Source: CAZDQL01 sp964507325
GTDB lineage: Bacteria; Planctomycetota; UBA1135; GCA-002686595
NCBI GenBank assembly: GCA_964507325.1
Contig: CAZDQL010000122.1
Span: 1 to 16,204 of the forward strand
Length of the DNA stretch: 16,204 nt
Reading direction: 5' to 3'
A program made the position numbers and the translations under genes. Shown in pieces: positions 8,701-16,029 of the stretch. The notes under the pieces were generated by a model that worked only from the letters and a program-made list of their open reading frames with translations, had not been told where the DNA came from and searched no databases. Numbering within the stretch: position 1 is the first letter of the stretch; each line of letters opens with the position of its first letter.

Positions 8701-8784
8701 GTGAGCACCCTCTTCACCCTCTTCCTCGTGCCGGTGCTGCTCAGCCTCGGTCACGACCTGGGGCTTGGGCGCAAGGCGGCGTGA
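5725..8784 (+). CDS. RND-family efflux permease (AcrB/HAE type)
   Basis: 1019 aa, close to the roughly 1,020-1,050 of the AcrB family. It is the proton-driven inner-membrane pump of a tripartite exporter. TM1 is at about 13-32. A first periplasmic porter region (to about 330) contains the usual ATDVQLAMVDVVTKLAQVPP-type porter segment. A block of TM2-TM6 follows, then TM7 near 528-546, the second porter region, and TM8-TM12 from about 853 to the end. The TM4 motif reads GMVVDNAIVVLENI: D402 aligns with AcrB D407, but D408 is N403. The TM10 motif reads GLVVNNAILIVHQ, with N921 where AcrB has K940. These changes occur in a broad HAE subgroup outside the AcrB type. It overlaps the adaptor by ATGA and the next gene by GTGA. 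No outer-membrane channel gene is nearby. Drug, lipid or other amphiphile export is possible; the substrate cannot be read. Confidence 0.95.
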   Translation: MNPIRAAVERPHTVAVAALLVVLFSGLAFLRIPIQLKPSVDVPRINVTTFFRGASAVEVEEQVTRELEDVLQSVEGLAELTSTSTESLSAITLEFSLATDVQLAMVDVVTKLAQVPPLPEEADEPVAAIASSADREMVMWMVVQSGLPPDAVRRIVQDDILAHLERVPGVASVFVAGGAEREIQVRLDPDRMLASGVTFDGLLGAIAAGNQNLRGGTVETASRQLVVRTVGKAVEASELEHLIVAETPGGSVHLGEVADVVDGYRERTGFLNLNGEPAVALGVRRQVGANVVEIVRALEELRGRLNDTFVDRGIDLHLAPVYRETDYIEQAIGFVRDNLLLGAALAIGVLLVFLRSLRSILVVALTIPISLVTVFLVMQALGRTLNVISLAGIAFASGMVVDNAIVVLENIFRHLEKGKRPRQAAVDGGREVWGGVLASTLTTVAVFVPILLQRDEASQLFKDLALAISAAVAASLVAALSIAPVLASLLYRGATALPAGAGGRGPVARAYGSFCGWLARPRPGASGIKLGFVLLIVAGSMASTRLAPAAEYLPMGNRNLIFFFADPIPGTKPEAIRANYAPFEQFTMAQPESLRMFSVSGGFNGGGVILKPEYSTPEHLEALYNKLFFGGSLPGWRFFVPVRSSIFNDPGKQFEVELSGPDFVALETAAARLEQRLAAVTGVIGVRGSLVTGRPELHVEVDEAKAKDLELDVGAIGRVVETVVAGRRMSTLIDRGREVDVNVLAPQRRVGSPEELEALRFLSPGGEPVALGSVATVSRTTGPQSIRRLERERNVLLTVNIARDAPLEEVVAEVEDSLLPEMSRELGPAYTLGVGGSADKLKTTLNALTSGLGLSVLIIYLLLVSLFRSWLLPGVILVTVPLALSGGVLGIRVASVLSGGEASFDVISMLGFVILAGLVVNNAILIVHQANNFRDEGLGLRDALAESARSRLRPITMSVITTVFGMLPLALGGGAGAELYQGLGAVIVGGLLVSTLFTLFLVPVLLSLGHDLGLGRKAA

Positions 8785-10637
8785 GGGGGCGCTCGGAGAA
8801 GCTCTTCGCACTCGGGGCCCTGGCGTTGGTGGTCCTCTTGGGGACCGTCGCGCGGATCCACACCGCGTCGTCGAGCCCCCACTTCGATCGCGCCGATCCC
8901 CGCGGGATGCTCGTCACCGATCCGGGGCTGCTCTACTACCTGACGGAGCGGGTGGTGGAGTCGGGGGGGCTGCCGGGGGACTTCGCCGCCGAGCCGCGCA
9001 TCGAGCACCCCGAGGTGGTGGACGTGACGGCGCGTTTCACCGTCGGTCAGGAGCTCCTCGTCCTCGCCGCCCGCCGCCTGGTGGGGGAGGAGATGCCCCT
9101 GCACGTGGTCTGCGTCTGGCTCTTCGCCCTGGTGGCGAGCGCGGCGGCGGTGGGGGTCTTCGGGTTGGCGTTCGAGCTGACCCGCTCCATGCGCTGGGCG
9201 AGCCTGGCGGCGGTGGTCTTCGCCCTGCTGCCGGTCAACTACCGCACGATCGGGTTCGTCTTGATGCGCGAGGACCTGGCGTGGCCCCTCTTCGCCCTGC
9301 ACCTGTGGCTGGCCGCGCGGGCGCTTCGCCGGCAGGGAGCGGCGAGTGGCCTCCTGGCCGGGGTGAGCCTGGGTCTCGCCTGCGCGAGCTGGCACGCCAT
9401 GGGGATGGTGGCGGCCGTGGAGGCCTTGGCGATCTTCACCTGGTTCCTTCACTCCGGCCACAATCCCTTCGCCCACCGGGGCGGTCGGTTCGCCCTCTTG
9501 GGGATGGCGGTCGTGACCCTGCTCGTGCCGGCGCTCTGGGCCAAGGGGGCCATCCTCTCCCTTCCGCTGCAGCTCGCCGGCGGCTTGACCCTGGCCGGCC
9601 TCTTCGCGGGAGCCCGGCCGCGGCCATGGCAGGTGGGATGCGCGCTCTCCGGCGCCGCGCTCCTCCTCGTCGCCTCGGTGGCCCTCGGCACCTGGCTCGG
9701 AACCGGGCAGGACCTGCGCCACGTCCTCGACGTGCTCGTGGCCAAGATCTCGCACCTGGGGATCCGCCCCGCCGACCCGGGGTTGCTCTCCTTCGATGCG
9801 CGCATGATGTGGCAGGGCCCCTTCCGCACCCTGGGGCTGACCGAAGCGTGGCGCGGCTTCCAGGTCTGCCTGCTGCTCCTGCCTCTGTTGCTGGTCGTCG
9901 AAAAACTGCGCTTCCTGCGGCGCCGCGGGAGCGACCTGCAGCGGACCCTGCACCTGGGCCTGCTCTTCACCCTGGTCGCCGCCTGGCTGGTGGCGCGCAT
10001 GGCGGTCCTGGCGGGATTGCTCCTGCCGGTGCTCCTGGTGCACCTCGGCCAGCGCTCCTCCGCCGTCGGTCCGAAGGTCGGTCACCTGCTGGGTGTCGCG
10101 GCCCTGCTCTTCTGGCAACTCGTCGGCTTCGGCTCCTGGCTGGGTCGCAACGAGGTCCCCTGGTACGCCGAGGTGCGCCCCGCCGAAGTGCGCGCCATGC
10201 TGGAGGCGGTCGACGAGCACGTCCCCGCGGGCGCACCGGTGGCGGCGGACTTCATGAGCTCGACCGCGATCCTGGCCCACACCCGCCGCCCGATCGTGAT
10301 GCAGCCCAAGTGGGAGAGCGCCCCGAGCCGCGAGCGCGTGGGCCTCTTCTGGGACGCCCTCTACAACGGCTCGCCCGCCGACCTCTCCCGACTATTGCGC
10401 GAGCGCTGGCGGACCGACCACATCCTGATCGATCGCCGCACCCTGTGGTGGAACCGCGACAGCCGCTACCTGGCGGGTCTCGGGGAGGAAGCGCCGCGAC
10501 CGCTCCCTGGAACCGCCGCCGCGGCGCTCCTGGCCAGCGGGGAGCCGCTGGAGATCGAGGGCTACCGGCTCTTGTGGCACGGCCCGGGGGCGATGGGGGA
10601 GGGGGATCGGTACCGGCTGTACGCGTTGGAGCGCTGA
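8781..10637 (+). CDS. GT-C-fold-like multi-spanning membrane protein (STT3/oligosaccharyltransferase-like)
   Basis: 618 aa from GTG 8781, which overlaps the permease stop as GTGA; AAGG lies 4 bases upstream. The plan fits GT-C glycosyltransferases, which use lipid-linked sugars on the outer face of the membrane. TM1 is at about 8-24. A first outside loop has TDPGLLYYLTERVVESGGLP (D47), like the DP..YY / acidic loop of STT3. A series of hydrophobic spans runs from about 107 to 455, including MREDLAWPLFALHLW (162-176) with an E-D pair where STT3-like enzymes have a second acidic site. A soluble tail (about 460-618) has VDEHVPAGAPVAADFMSS and TDHILIDRRTLWW, like the ends of STT3-type proteins. 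Full WWDYG and substrate motifs are missing, so enzyme activity is uncertain. Membrane location and gene reality are sure. Coupling to an efflux pump is unusual and may hint at envelope glycan work. Confidence 0.8.
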   Translation: MRGRSEKLFALGALALVVLLGTVARIHTASSSPHFDRADPRGMLVTDPGLLYYLTERVVESGGLPGDFAAEPRIEHPEVVDVTARFTVGQELLVLAARRLVGEEMPLHVVCVWLFALVASAAAVGVFGLAFELTRSMRWASLAAVVFALLPVNYRTIGFVLMREDLAWPLFALHLWLAARALRRQGAASGLLAGVSLGLACASWHAMGMVAAVEALAIFTWFLHSGHNPFAHRGGRFALLGMAVVTLLVPALWAKGAILSLPLQLAGGLTLAGLFAGARPRPWQVGCALSGAALLLVASVALGTWLGTGQDLRHVLDVLVAKISHLGIRPADPGLLSFDARMMWQGPFRTLGLTEAWRGFQVCLLLLPLLLVVEKLRFLRRRGSDLQRTLHLGLLFTLVAAWLVARMAVLAGLLLPVLLVHLGQRSSAVGPKVGHLLGVAALLFWQLVGFGSWLGRNEVPWYAEVRPAEVRAMLEAVDEHVPAGAPVAADFMSSTAILAHTRRPIVMQPKWESAPSRERVGLFWDALYNGSPADLSRLLRERWRTDHILIDRRTLWWNRDSRYLAGLGEEAPRPLPGTAAAALLASGEPLEIEGYRLLWHGPGAMGEGDRYRLYALER

Positions 10638-10660
10638 TGCGTCCTCCGGCTTCGCGGGGC

Positions 10661-10677
10661 TCGCGTACACTCGCGGT
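10661..10677 (+). promoter_or_regulatory. Possible -10 box and leaderless start of the beta-helix gene
   Basis: The 40-base gap before the beta-helix gene has no Shine-Dalgarno site, but has TACACT about 7 bases before the ATG at 10678. That spacing would put transcription start at or next to the A of ATG, as for a leaderless mRNA. The same hexamer precedes the adaptor gene. No clear -35 box is seen. Confidence 0.3.
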
Positions 10678-11331
10678 ATGCGGACCACCTTACTCTGTCT
10701 CCTCCTCCTCGCCGCTCCGGTCTCCGCGGACTCCCTGAAGGAGATGTACGACCGGGCGCTCCCGGCGCACGGCTACGACCGTTGGATCGAGCTGGAGACG
10801 GGTGTGACCTACACCGGAGGTCTCTGGATCGGCGGGACCTTCAACCGCATCACCGCCGAGTTCGAGGGTGGGGGAGAGGACGTGGCGATCGTCGGCAACG
10901 GCGCGATCCTCGACCTGCGGCGCGGCGAGATCTGCATCGCCTACTGCCAGAACCGCCTCGACATCAGCGACTGCGTGATCCTCGACGGCTGCGTGAAGTT
11001 CCGCGGCTACTCGGACAGCACCGTCACCCTGAAGCCGAAAGGGTCGGTGAGCTGGGTCACCTTCTATCGACCGGCGGACTACGCGGTCCGCATGCACGGC
11101 TGCGGCGGGATGCGCGTCGAGCGCAACCTGATCGTGGACGCGGTCGACACCGGGGGGGACTTCATGTACCTGAACGGCCAGCAGAACCGCTGGCTGCCGA
11201 CGGGGACGAGCATCTCCCTCGATCTGAACCACCCCATCGGGCAGGTGGTCGAGAACTTCACCTTCCACTCGGACGCCAGCGCCAACGCCAACCCGCTGCG
11301 CCACTTCCACATCCTCTGTCCGTACGGGTGA
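10678..11331 (+). CDS. Secreted right-handed beta-helix protein, N-terminal part ended by in-frame TGA
   Basis: 217 aa. Residues 1-17 are a signal peptide (MRTTLLCLLLLAAPVSA, cut before DS). The rest is short beta-strand turns typical of pectate-lyase-like parallel beta-helix proteins: GGGEDVAIVGNGAILDLRRG, ISDCVILDGCVKFRGYSDST, MRVERNLIVDAVDTGGDFMY. Such proteins are exported carbohydrate-binding or structural proteins; no catalytic residues can be named. The frame ends at TGA 11329-11331, after HILCPYG, before the fold's closing motif. That motif (DPQLIDPEHGDY then APGSPAVGYG) lies directly after the stop in the same frame, in the next entry. The two entries are therefore probably one ancestral gene cut by a nonsense change. 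As a standalone product this half may fold poorly. TGA is the normal stop of the neighbouring genes, so a recoded genetic code is excluded. Confidence 0.75.
   Translation: MRTTLLCLLLLAAPVSADSLKEMYDRALPAHGYDRWIELETGVTYTGGLWIGGTFNRITAEFEGGGEDVAIVGNGAILDLRRGEICIAYCQNRLDISDCVILDGCVKFRGYSDSTVTLKPKGSVSWVTFYRPADYAVRMHGCGGMRVERNLIVDAVDTGGDFMYLNGQQNRWLPTGTSISLDLNHPIGQVVENFTFHSDASANANPLRHFHILCPYG
11329..11331 (+). other. In-frame TGA splitting the beta-helix gene
   Basis: Codons run ATC CTC TGT CCG TAC GGG TGA GTG GCC CCG ACG. The frame is the same on both sides and both sides look like one beta-helix fold, so a substitution rather than an indel is implied; TGG or CGA would each be one base away. No convincing bacterial selenocysteine hairpin was seen just downstream, although the following bases are very G+C rich (GGCCGGCGGCCGGC). 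Confidence 0.7.
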
Positions 11332-12549
11332 GTGGCCCCGACGGGCTGGCCGGCGGCCGGCAATCCCCCCTTCGACAACGTCATCGGGCTGGACCCGCAG
11401 CTGATCGACCCCGAGCACGGGGACTACCGCCCCGCTCCCGGTTCACCGGCGGTGGGCTACGGCTGCCGCAGCCTGCGCGGGGGCCGCAGCGGCGGCGGGG
11501 GAGCGCCCCGCTGGCAGGTGCAGCCCCGGAGCGGGCCGGGGACTCCGCGGACGAGCGTGCTCGACGTCGGTGGACCGGTGACGGTGGACACGACCTGGAA
11601 CGCCGATCTGGTGCGCGTGCACAGCGACGTGCTCGTCGTGGACGGCGTGGTGCTGACGATCGCCCCGGGGACGCGGGTCGAGTTCCAGGACGACTACGAG
11701 CTGGCGGTGGCGGGTTCCCTGCGCGCCAGCGGACGTCCCGACCAGCGCATCACCTTCACCACCGACGAGCCAGAGCTCTTCGCCGCCGACCGCGTGCGGC
11801 TGGGCTGCTGGCGCGGGATTCGCTTCGAGGAGACGCTGGCCACCAACGAGCCGTCCGAGCTGCTCTTCTGCACGCTCGAGTACGGCAAGGCGACGCGCGA
11901 GGCGAGCGGCGCCTACCCCTACGGCGGCGGCGCCCTGACCGTGGTCGACTACTCCGGGCTCTCGGTGCGCAACTGCATCCTGCGCCACAACGTCGCCGAG
12001 TACGGCGGCGCGCTCTTCTGCTACCGCAACGCCAACCCGGTGATCGCGGGCAACCTGATCGCGGAGAACCACGCGCTGATCAATGGCTCGGCGATCTACT
12101 GCGGCTACTCGCACCCCGAGCTGGTGAACAACACGATCGTCGACAACCCGATCCACAACGCGAGCCAGCCCTACATCGAGAGCGCGGCGGTGCTGACGTT
12201 CCTCTCCAAGCCGCTGATCGCGAACGACATCCTGCGCGACAACGACCCCGAGTTCGTCTACGACCACGCGCAGCTCTGGGGCGAGAAGGCCTGCTACACC
12301 CGCCACAACAACATCGAGGGGGTCGCTCCCGGGGGGACGAACATCGACGCCGACCCCCTCTTCGTCGACCGGGAGCGGCACCTCGGGGCGGGGTCAGCGT
12401 GTATCGACGCCGGCGAGAACGCGGCCCTGGCGAGGCTGCTGGCGGTGGACCGCGACGGCGAGCGACGCCGCAGCGACGACCCGGCGACTCCCGATACGGG
12501 GTCGGGAGTCGCGCCGCTGGTCGACATCGGGGCGGACGAATTCCGGTAG
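11332..12549 (+). CDS. Right-handed beta-helix protein, C-terminal part after in-frame TGA (possible reinitiation at GTG)
   Basis: 405 aa in the same frame as the preceding half; the first codon after the TGA is GTG, so the junction reads TGA-GTG and reinitiation is possible. There is no signal peptide. Residues 20-42 hold the closing motif of the first helix domain (GLDPQLIDPEHGDY, APGSPAVGYG). A Gly/Arg-rich linker follows, then a second beta-helix with repeated turns such as SVRNCILRHNVAEYGGALF, NPVIAGNLIAENHALINGSA and PELVNNTIVDNPIH. It ends in DADPLFVDRE, then GAGSACIDAGEN and the terminal VDIGADEFR, the end motif of choice-of-anchor Q-type beta-helix proteins. The fold call is strong. 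Whether it is made, and exported, depends on read-through of the TGA or on the sequence being in error there; a reinitiated product would stay in the cytoplasm. Confidence 0.7.
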   Translation: MAPTGWPAAGNPPFDNVIGLDPQLIDPEHGDYRPAPGSPAVGYGCRSLRGGRSGGGGAPRWQVQPRSGPGTPRTSVLDVGGPVTVDTTWNADLVRVHSDVLVVDGVVLTIAPGTRVEFQDDYELAVAGSLRASGRPDQRITFTTDEPELFAADRVRLGCWRGIRFEETLATNEPSELLFCTLEYGKATREASGAYPYGGGALTVVDYSGLSVRNCILRHNVAEYGGALFCYRNANPVIAGNLIAENHALINGSAIYCGYSHPELVNNTIVDNPIHNASQPYIESAAVLTFLSKPLIANDILRDNDPEFVYDHAQLWGEKACYTRHNNIEGVAPGGTNIDADPLFVDRERHLGAGSACIDAGENAALARLLAVDRDGERRRSDDPATPDTGSGVAPLVDIGADEFR

Positions 12550-12624
12550 GCAGGTGCGCGGCGGCGCCTATTCGAGGATTCCAGGTCACGCTCCCGCTGC
12601 GGGCGGGCCTCTCTCCCCCGAGGT

Positions 12625-15600
12625 TTGACCACTCCGCTCCGAACCATCCACCCCGACGAGCTCCTGGCCCAGATGGGCTGGGTGCGCGCGCTGGCCCTGA
12701 GTCTCGTCGGCGACCCGGACCGCGCGGACGAGCTCGCCCACGAGGCCTGGCTCACCGCCACCGAGCGGCCGCCGCGCGCGACCCAGGGCCCCGCGCTGCG
12801 GGCCTGGCTCGCGCGTGTGACCCGGACCCTGGTGCGGCACGAGCGGCGTGCGGAGCGGCGGCGGAGATGGCGCGAGGAGCGGGCCGGCAGCGCCGCGCGC
12901 GAAGGCACGGGTGGGGTCGCCCCCTCGACGGCGGAGGTCGTCGTGCGGGGCGAGCTCCAGCGCCGGCTCGTCGAGGCGGTGATAGAGCTCCCCGAGCCGG
13001 GGCGTTCGGCCGTGCTGCTGCGCTACCTTGACGGACTGTCCGCGAGCGAGATCGGGGCCCGGACCGGGGTCAGCCCCGCGACGGTGCGCCAGCGGCTCTC
13101 CCGCGCTCGGGAGGCGCTGCGCACGCACCTCGACCGCGAGAGCGGGGGCGACCGGGCGGAGTGGTGTCGGACCTTCCTGGCGGCCCTCAGGGCCGCGGGT
13201 CCACCGCAGCTGGGTGAGGCCACGGGCCTCGCCACCTGGATGGGAGGGTTCGCCGTGCTGTGGAAGACGGGAGTCGCCGCAATCGCCTTGCTCTCGCTCT
13301 GGCTCCTCTTCCTCTACGGGGGCGGCCGGAATGTCGACCGGTCGACAGGAGCCGGTCTCGTCGCGGTGGAAGAGTCGGCCGAGCTCGCCCCGATCGAGGT
13401 GCGGGAGCCGGGCCGGTCGGACGGGAACGCGCGCCAGCCCAAGCTCGTGGAGCTCGAGGCGCACGTCCCGCCCGGGGATCCCCGCTCCGGGGCCGAGTCC
13501 TCCGACCACCCGGTCTCGGAGATCCGCGGTCGAGTGGAGCGGGTGGACGGGAGGTCTCCCGCCGACACGACGCTTCGCCTGCGAGCTCACATCGTTCCAC
13601 AGATGATCGCCGATCACGGTGCGCGGGTGAGCTTCGAGGAGCGCACCGCGACCACCGGCCCCGACGGCCGCTTCTCCCTCCGCTTTCCGCAGCCCCCGGT
13701 CGGAACCCTGGCTCTCCTCGTCTCGAGCCCGGGCTGCGCCAGCGAGCACTTCCTCCCACTCGAGGTCCTCCCGGGCCAGGTCCGCGACCTCGGGACCGTG
13801 CTCCTCGCCCCTGGAGGTCTCGTTCGCGGGCGGGTGCTGGACGAAGAGGGCCGTCCCCCTGCCGGCCGGTGGAGGGTGCGAGCCTGGACCGAGGGGCTGC
13901 GCCACGGCGAGCGATCGGGGCAGGTGATCGACTACGCGGGCGTCGATCCGGAGACCGGGGAGTACCTCCTGGCCAGCGTGCCCCCCGGACCGGTCCGGCT
14001 GCGCGCGGAAGGTCCGGGGTGGGCGGGGCGCGGGGTGACCACCGTGGTGGCGGCGGGGCAGGAGCTCGTCGTCGACTTCACCCAGCGCGGGGACGACCTC
14101 CAGCGGACGGTCATCGTCGCGGCGCTCACACCTCCGTGGGGGATCGAGCCGCGAGCCGCGGACCTCTTTCTGGAGGGACCCGCGCCCGCGACGGAGCGGG
14201 TGGGCGCCACCCGTACCGGCCGGGGCACCACCGGGAGACGGTGGACCTTCGCCGACCTCGCCGCGGGGGAGTACGAGCTGGTGCTCGAGGACGAACGCTT
14301 CGAGCCGCTGCGAGTTGCTGGCATCCAGCCGGGCGTCGATCTCCCGGCGACGATCGAGCCGCGGGGCAGCTCCGCGCTCGCGCTGAGGATCCTCGGCGAC
14401 GACGGCGGAGAGCTGCGTGAGCCGCTGCGCATCACCGCCCTCGCCCACCGCTTCCGGCGCGCGGACGGGACGCCGCTCGACCCGCAAGAGGAGCCCGAGC
14501 TGATCCCGCTGTCGCACTGGGGCGACCCCTGGCCGCCAGAGGGGACCTTCGAGGGCCTGTTCCCGGTGGGATTCCGGCTGCGGATCGAAGCGCGCGGGCA
14601 CCGGACGCTCGAGCTCGACGTCCCCCCGCTCTCTCCCGGCGAGCGGCGTCCGCTCGAGCTCCACCTCCAGCGCGGCGCCGTGGTGAGCGGGTTCGTGGTC
14701 CACTCCGACGGGTCGCCGGCGCGGGACGTCGAGGTGATCGCCTGTCATCCCGCACGCCGCGGGGACGGGAACGCGACCCGCCTCGCGCTCCCGGGCAACT
14801 ACGTCGGAGCGGCCGCCGATCACTTCCGCACCATCCAGGGGTCGACGCGCAGCGATGCCGAGGGACGCTTCGACTTCAGCGCACTCGAGGAGGGTGCGTA
14901 CGTCCTGGTCGCCCGCTCAAGCGGTGGAGCGCGCGCCAGCTTCCCGGGCCTCACCCTCGCCGACGGTCGTCCGGTGCGCCACGTCGAGATCGTGCTCCCC
15001 GCGGTCGCGCACCTGCGGGGTCGGATCGAGGGCGGCGGCGAGGTTCCGCTTTCTCTGCTCACCGTGGCCGTCGGCCGCGTCTCCGCTGACTCTGCGGGGG
15101 TGCCCGCCGCGGGGGACCTGGTCCGGGGCAAGATGGTGAAGGTGGACGGCGAGCGGGAGCTCGAGGTGGCGGTGGGGGAGGACGGTCGCTTCGAGGTCGC
15201 CGCGCTCGCCATCGGGGACTACGACCTCTACGCACACCTCCCGCATGGGGCCACGCCGCTCGCCTGGGAGAACGGCCTGCAGCTCTACCTCGGCCGAGTT
15301 TCCGTGACGCGCGGCCGGGTGGCACCGTACCGCTTCGACCTGGGGAGTCGAGCGCCCCACAGCGTGCAGGTGCGCGCCACCGTGGACGGCGAACCCGCGT
15401 CGATGGTGGTGCTGCGCGCGCGATTGAAGGGGATGGCGGGTGACTACGAGGACGATTTCGAGTGGGGGCACACCGACCACCTGGGTCGCGCGAGCCTCGA
15501 GCTCTTCGGTGGAGACTGGATCGTGACGGCGGTGCACCCCGAGCGCCACTGGAGCGCGGTGGCCGGCAGGCTGATCCGGGTGCCCGGCGAGAGAGTCTCC

Positions 15601-15966
15601 GAGGTCGCGCTCGACGTCCGTCTACTGCGCCGCGGCGTGCAGATCCTCGACGACGAGACCGGGCAGCCGCTCTCTCGCATCGAGGTCGGGATCACGCCGG
15701 TGGGAGAGGGTGAGCTCGGCAAGCTCCGGCGGGAGACCGACGCCGCGGGTCGCCTCGAGCTCGAGTTGCCGGAGGGCAGCTACGCGATCGTCGAGCCGGC
15801 GACGGCGCGCGCCGTGATCGACTGGTACGAGCTGCTGCTGGACGGAAGCGTCCGCGTGAGGGAGAGGCCGCATCGCGTCAAGACTCCGGCTCCCAGGCAG
15901 CGCCGGTCGCTCTCGAGCTGGCCGCCACTCGGAGACGGAGTGATCCGCTTGGAGTGGAATCGCTGA
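12625..15966 (+). CDS. ECF sigma factor fused to a membrane span and large carboxypeptidase-regulatory-like sensor region
   Basis: 1113 aa from TTG 12625; this start keeps sigma region 2 whole, but GAGG ends only 1-2 bases before it, so the start is not secure. Region 2 (about 11-80) has ALSLVGDPDRADELAHEAWL and WLARVTRTLVRHERRAERRR. Region 4 (about 112-170) has LPEPGRSAVLLRYLDGLSAS, then the helix-turn-helix SEIGARTGVSPATVRQRLSR. Residues 171-212 link to one hydrophobic span (216-231, TGVAAIALLSLWLLFLY). The remaining 880 residues should lie outside the membrane. They form beta-sandwich repeats of carboxypeptidase-regulatory type (G.V.D..G.P..., then DGRF.L..LP.G.Y.L), beginning near 297, 398, 684, 795 and 1003. 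No anti-sigma zinc motif or peptidase domain is seen. Sigma fusions with long C-terminal regions are known from planctomycetes. The inferred role is sensing in the envelope and directing RNA polymerase to target promoters; the targets are unknown. Confidence 0.88.
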   Translation: MTTPLRTIHPDELLAQMGWVRALALSLVGDPDRADELAHEAWLTATERPPRATQGPALRAWLARVTRTLVRHERRAERRRRWREERAGSAAREGTGGVAPSTAEVVVRGELQRRLVEAVIELPEPGRSAVLLRYLDGLSASEIGARTGVSPATVRQRLSRAREALRTHLDRESGGDRAEWCRTFLAALRAAGPPQLGEATGLATWMGGFAVLWKTGVAAIALLSLWLLFLYGGGRNVDRSTGAGLVAVEESAELAPIEVREPGRSDGNARQPKLVELEAHVPPGDPRSGAESSDHPVSEIRGRVERVDGRSPADTTLRLRAHIVPQMIADHGARVSFEERTATTGPDGRFSLRFPQPPVGTLALLVSSPGCASEHFLPLEVLPGQVRDLGTVLLAPGGLVRGRVLDEEGRPPAGRWRVRAWTEGLRHGERSGQVIDYAGVDPETGEYLLASVPPGPVRLRAEGPGWAGRGVTTVVAAGQELVVDFTQRGDDLQRTVIVAALTPPWGIEPRAADLFLEGPAPATERVGATRTGRGTTGRRWTFADLAAGEYELVLEDERFEPLRVAGIQPGVDLPATIEPRGSSALALRILGDDGGELREPLRITALAHRFRRADGTPLDPQEEPELIPLSHWGDPWPPEGTFEGLFPVGFRLRIEARGHRTLELDVPPLSPGERRPLELHLQRGAVVSGFVVHSDGSPARDVEVIACHPARRGDGNATRLALPGNYVGAAADHFRTIQGSTRSDAEGRFDFSALEEGAYVLVARSSGGARASFPGLTLADGRPVRHVEIVLPAVAHLRGRIEGGGEVPLSLLTVAVGRVSADSAGVPAAGDLVRGKMVKVDGERELEVAVGEDGRFEVAALAIGDYDLYAHLPHGATPLAWENGLQLYLGRVSVTRGRVAPYRFDLGSRAPHSVQVRATVDGEPASMVVLRARLKGMAGDYEDDFEWGHTDHLGRASLELFGGDWIVTAVHPERHWSAVAGRLIRVPGERVSEVALDVRLLRRGVQILDDETGQPLSRIEVGITPVGEGELGKLRRETDAAGRLELELPEGSYAIVEPATARAVIDWYELLLDGSVRVRERPHRVKTPAPRQRRSLSSWPPLGDGVIRLEWNR

Positions 15967-16007
15967 GGGTCGGCGTCGGGGAATACAGCTCGTGCTCGTT
16001 CGTCCGA

Positions 16008-16022
16008 CTCCTGCGAAAGGAG
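16008..16022 (+). promoter_or_regulatory. Small hairpin covering the Shine-Dalgarno site of the last gene
   Basis: CTCCT (16008-16012), loop GCGAA, AGGAG (16018-16022). The 5-base-pair stem buries the AGGAG ribosome site that lies 7 bases before the ATG at 16030. It could damp translation, but such a short stem may arise by chance. The 63-base gap has no other clear signal. Confidence 0.3.
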
Positions 16023-16029
16023 AACCGAG

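Noticed and set aside
4297..8811. A 1504-codon open frame on the minus strand, antisense to the adaptor and permease genes
   Set aside because: Its translation is rich in His, Arg, Gln, Gly and Ser runs with no domain, as expected when a high-GC gene is read on the opposite strand. The plus-strand genes beneath it have clear family motifs.
11329..11370. Selenocysteine insertion at the in-frame TGA
   Set aside because: The downstream G+C-rich bases can form some pairing, but no stem with the typical bacterial SECIS spacing and loop could be made out, and the family is not a known selenoprotein family.
10678..12549. Recoding of TGA as a sense codon across the genome
   Set aside because: The adaptor, permease, GT-C-like and sigma-fusion genes all end at TGA at expected places.
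12550..12624. Terminator between the beta-helix gene and the sigma fusion gene
   Set aside because: Short G+C pairing such as CCCGC/GCGGG is present, but the loop is too tight and there is no T run.
12586..14823. A 745-codon minus-strand open frame under the sigma fusion
   Set aside because: Antisense shadow with Arg/Gly/Pro-rich sequence; the plus-strand frame has sigma domains and repeat structure.
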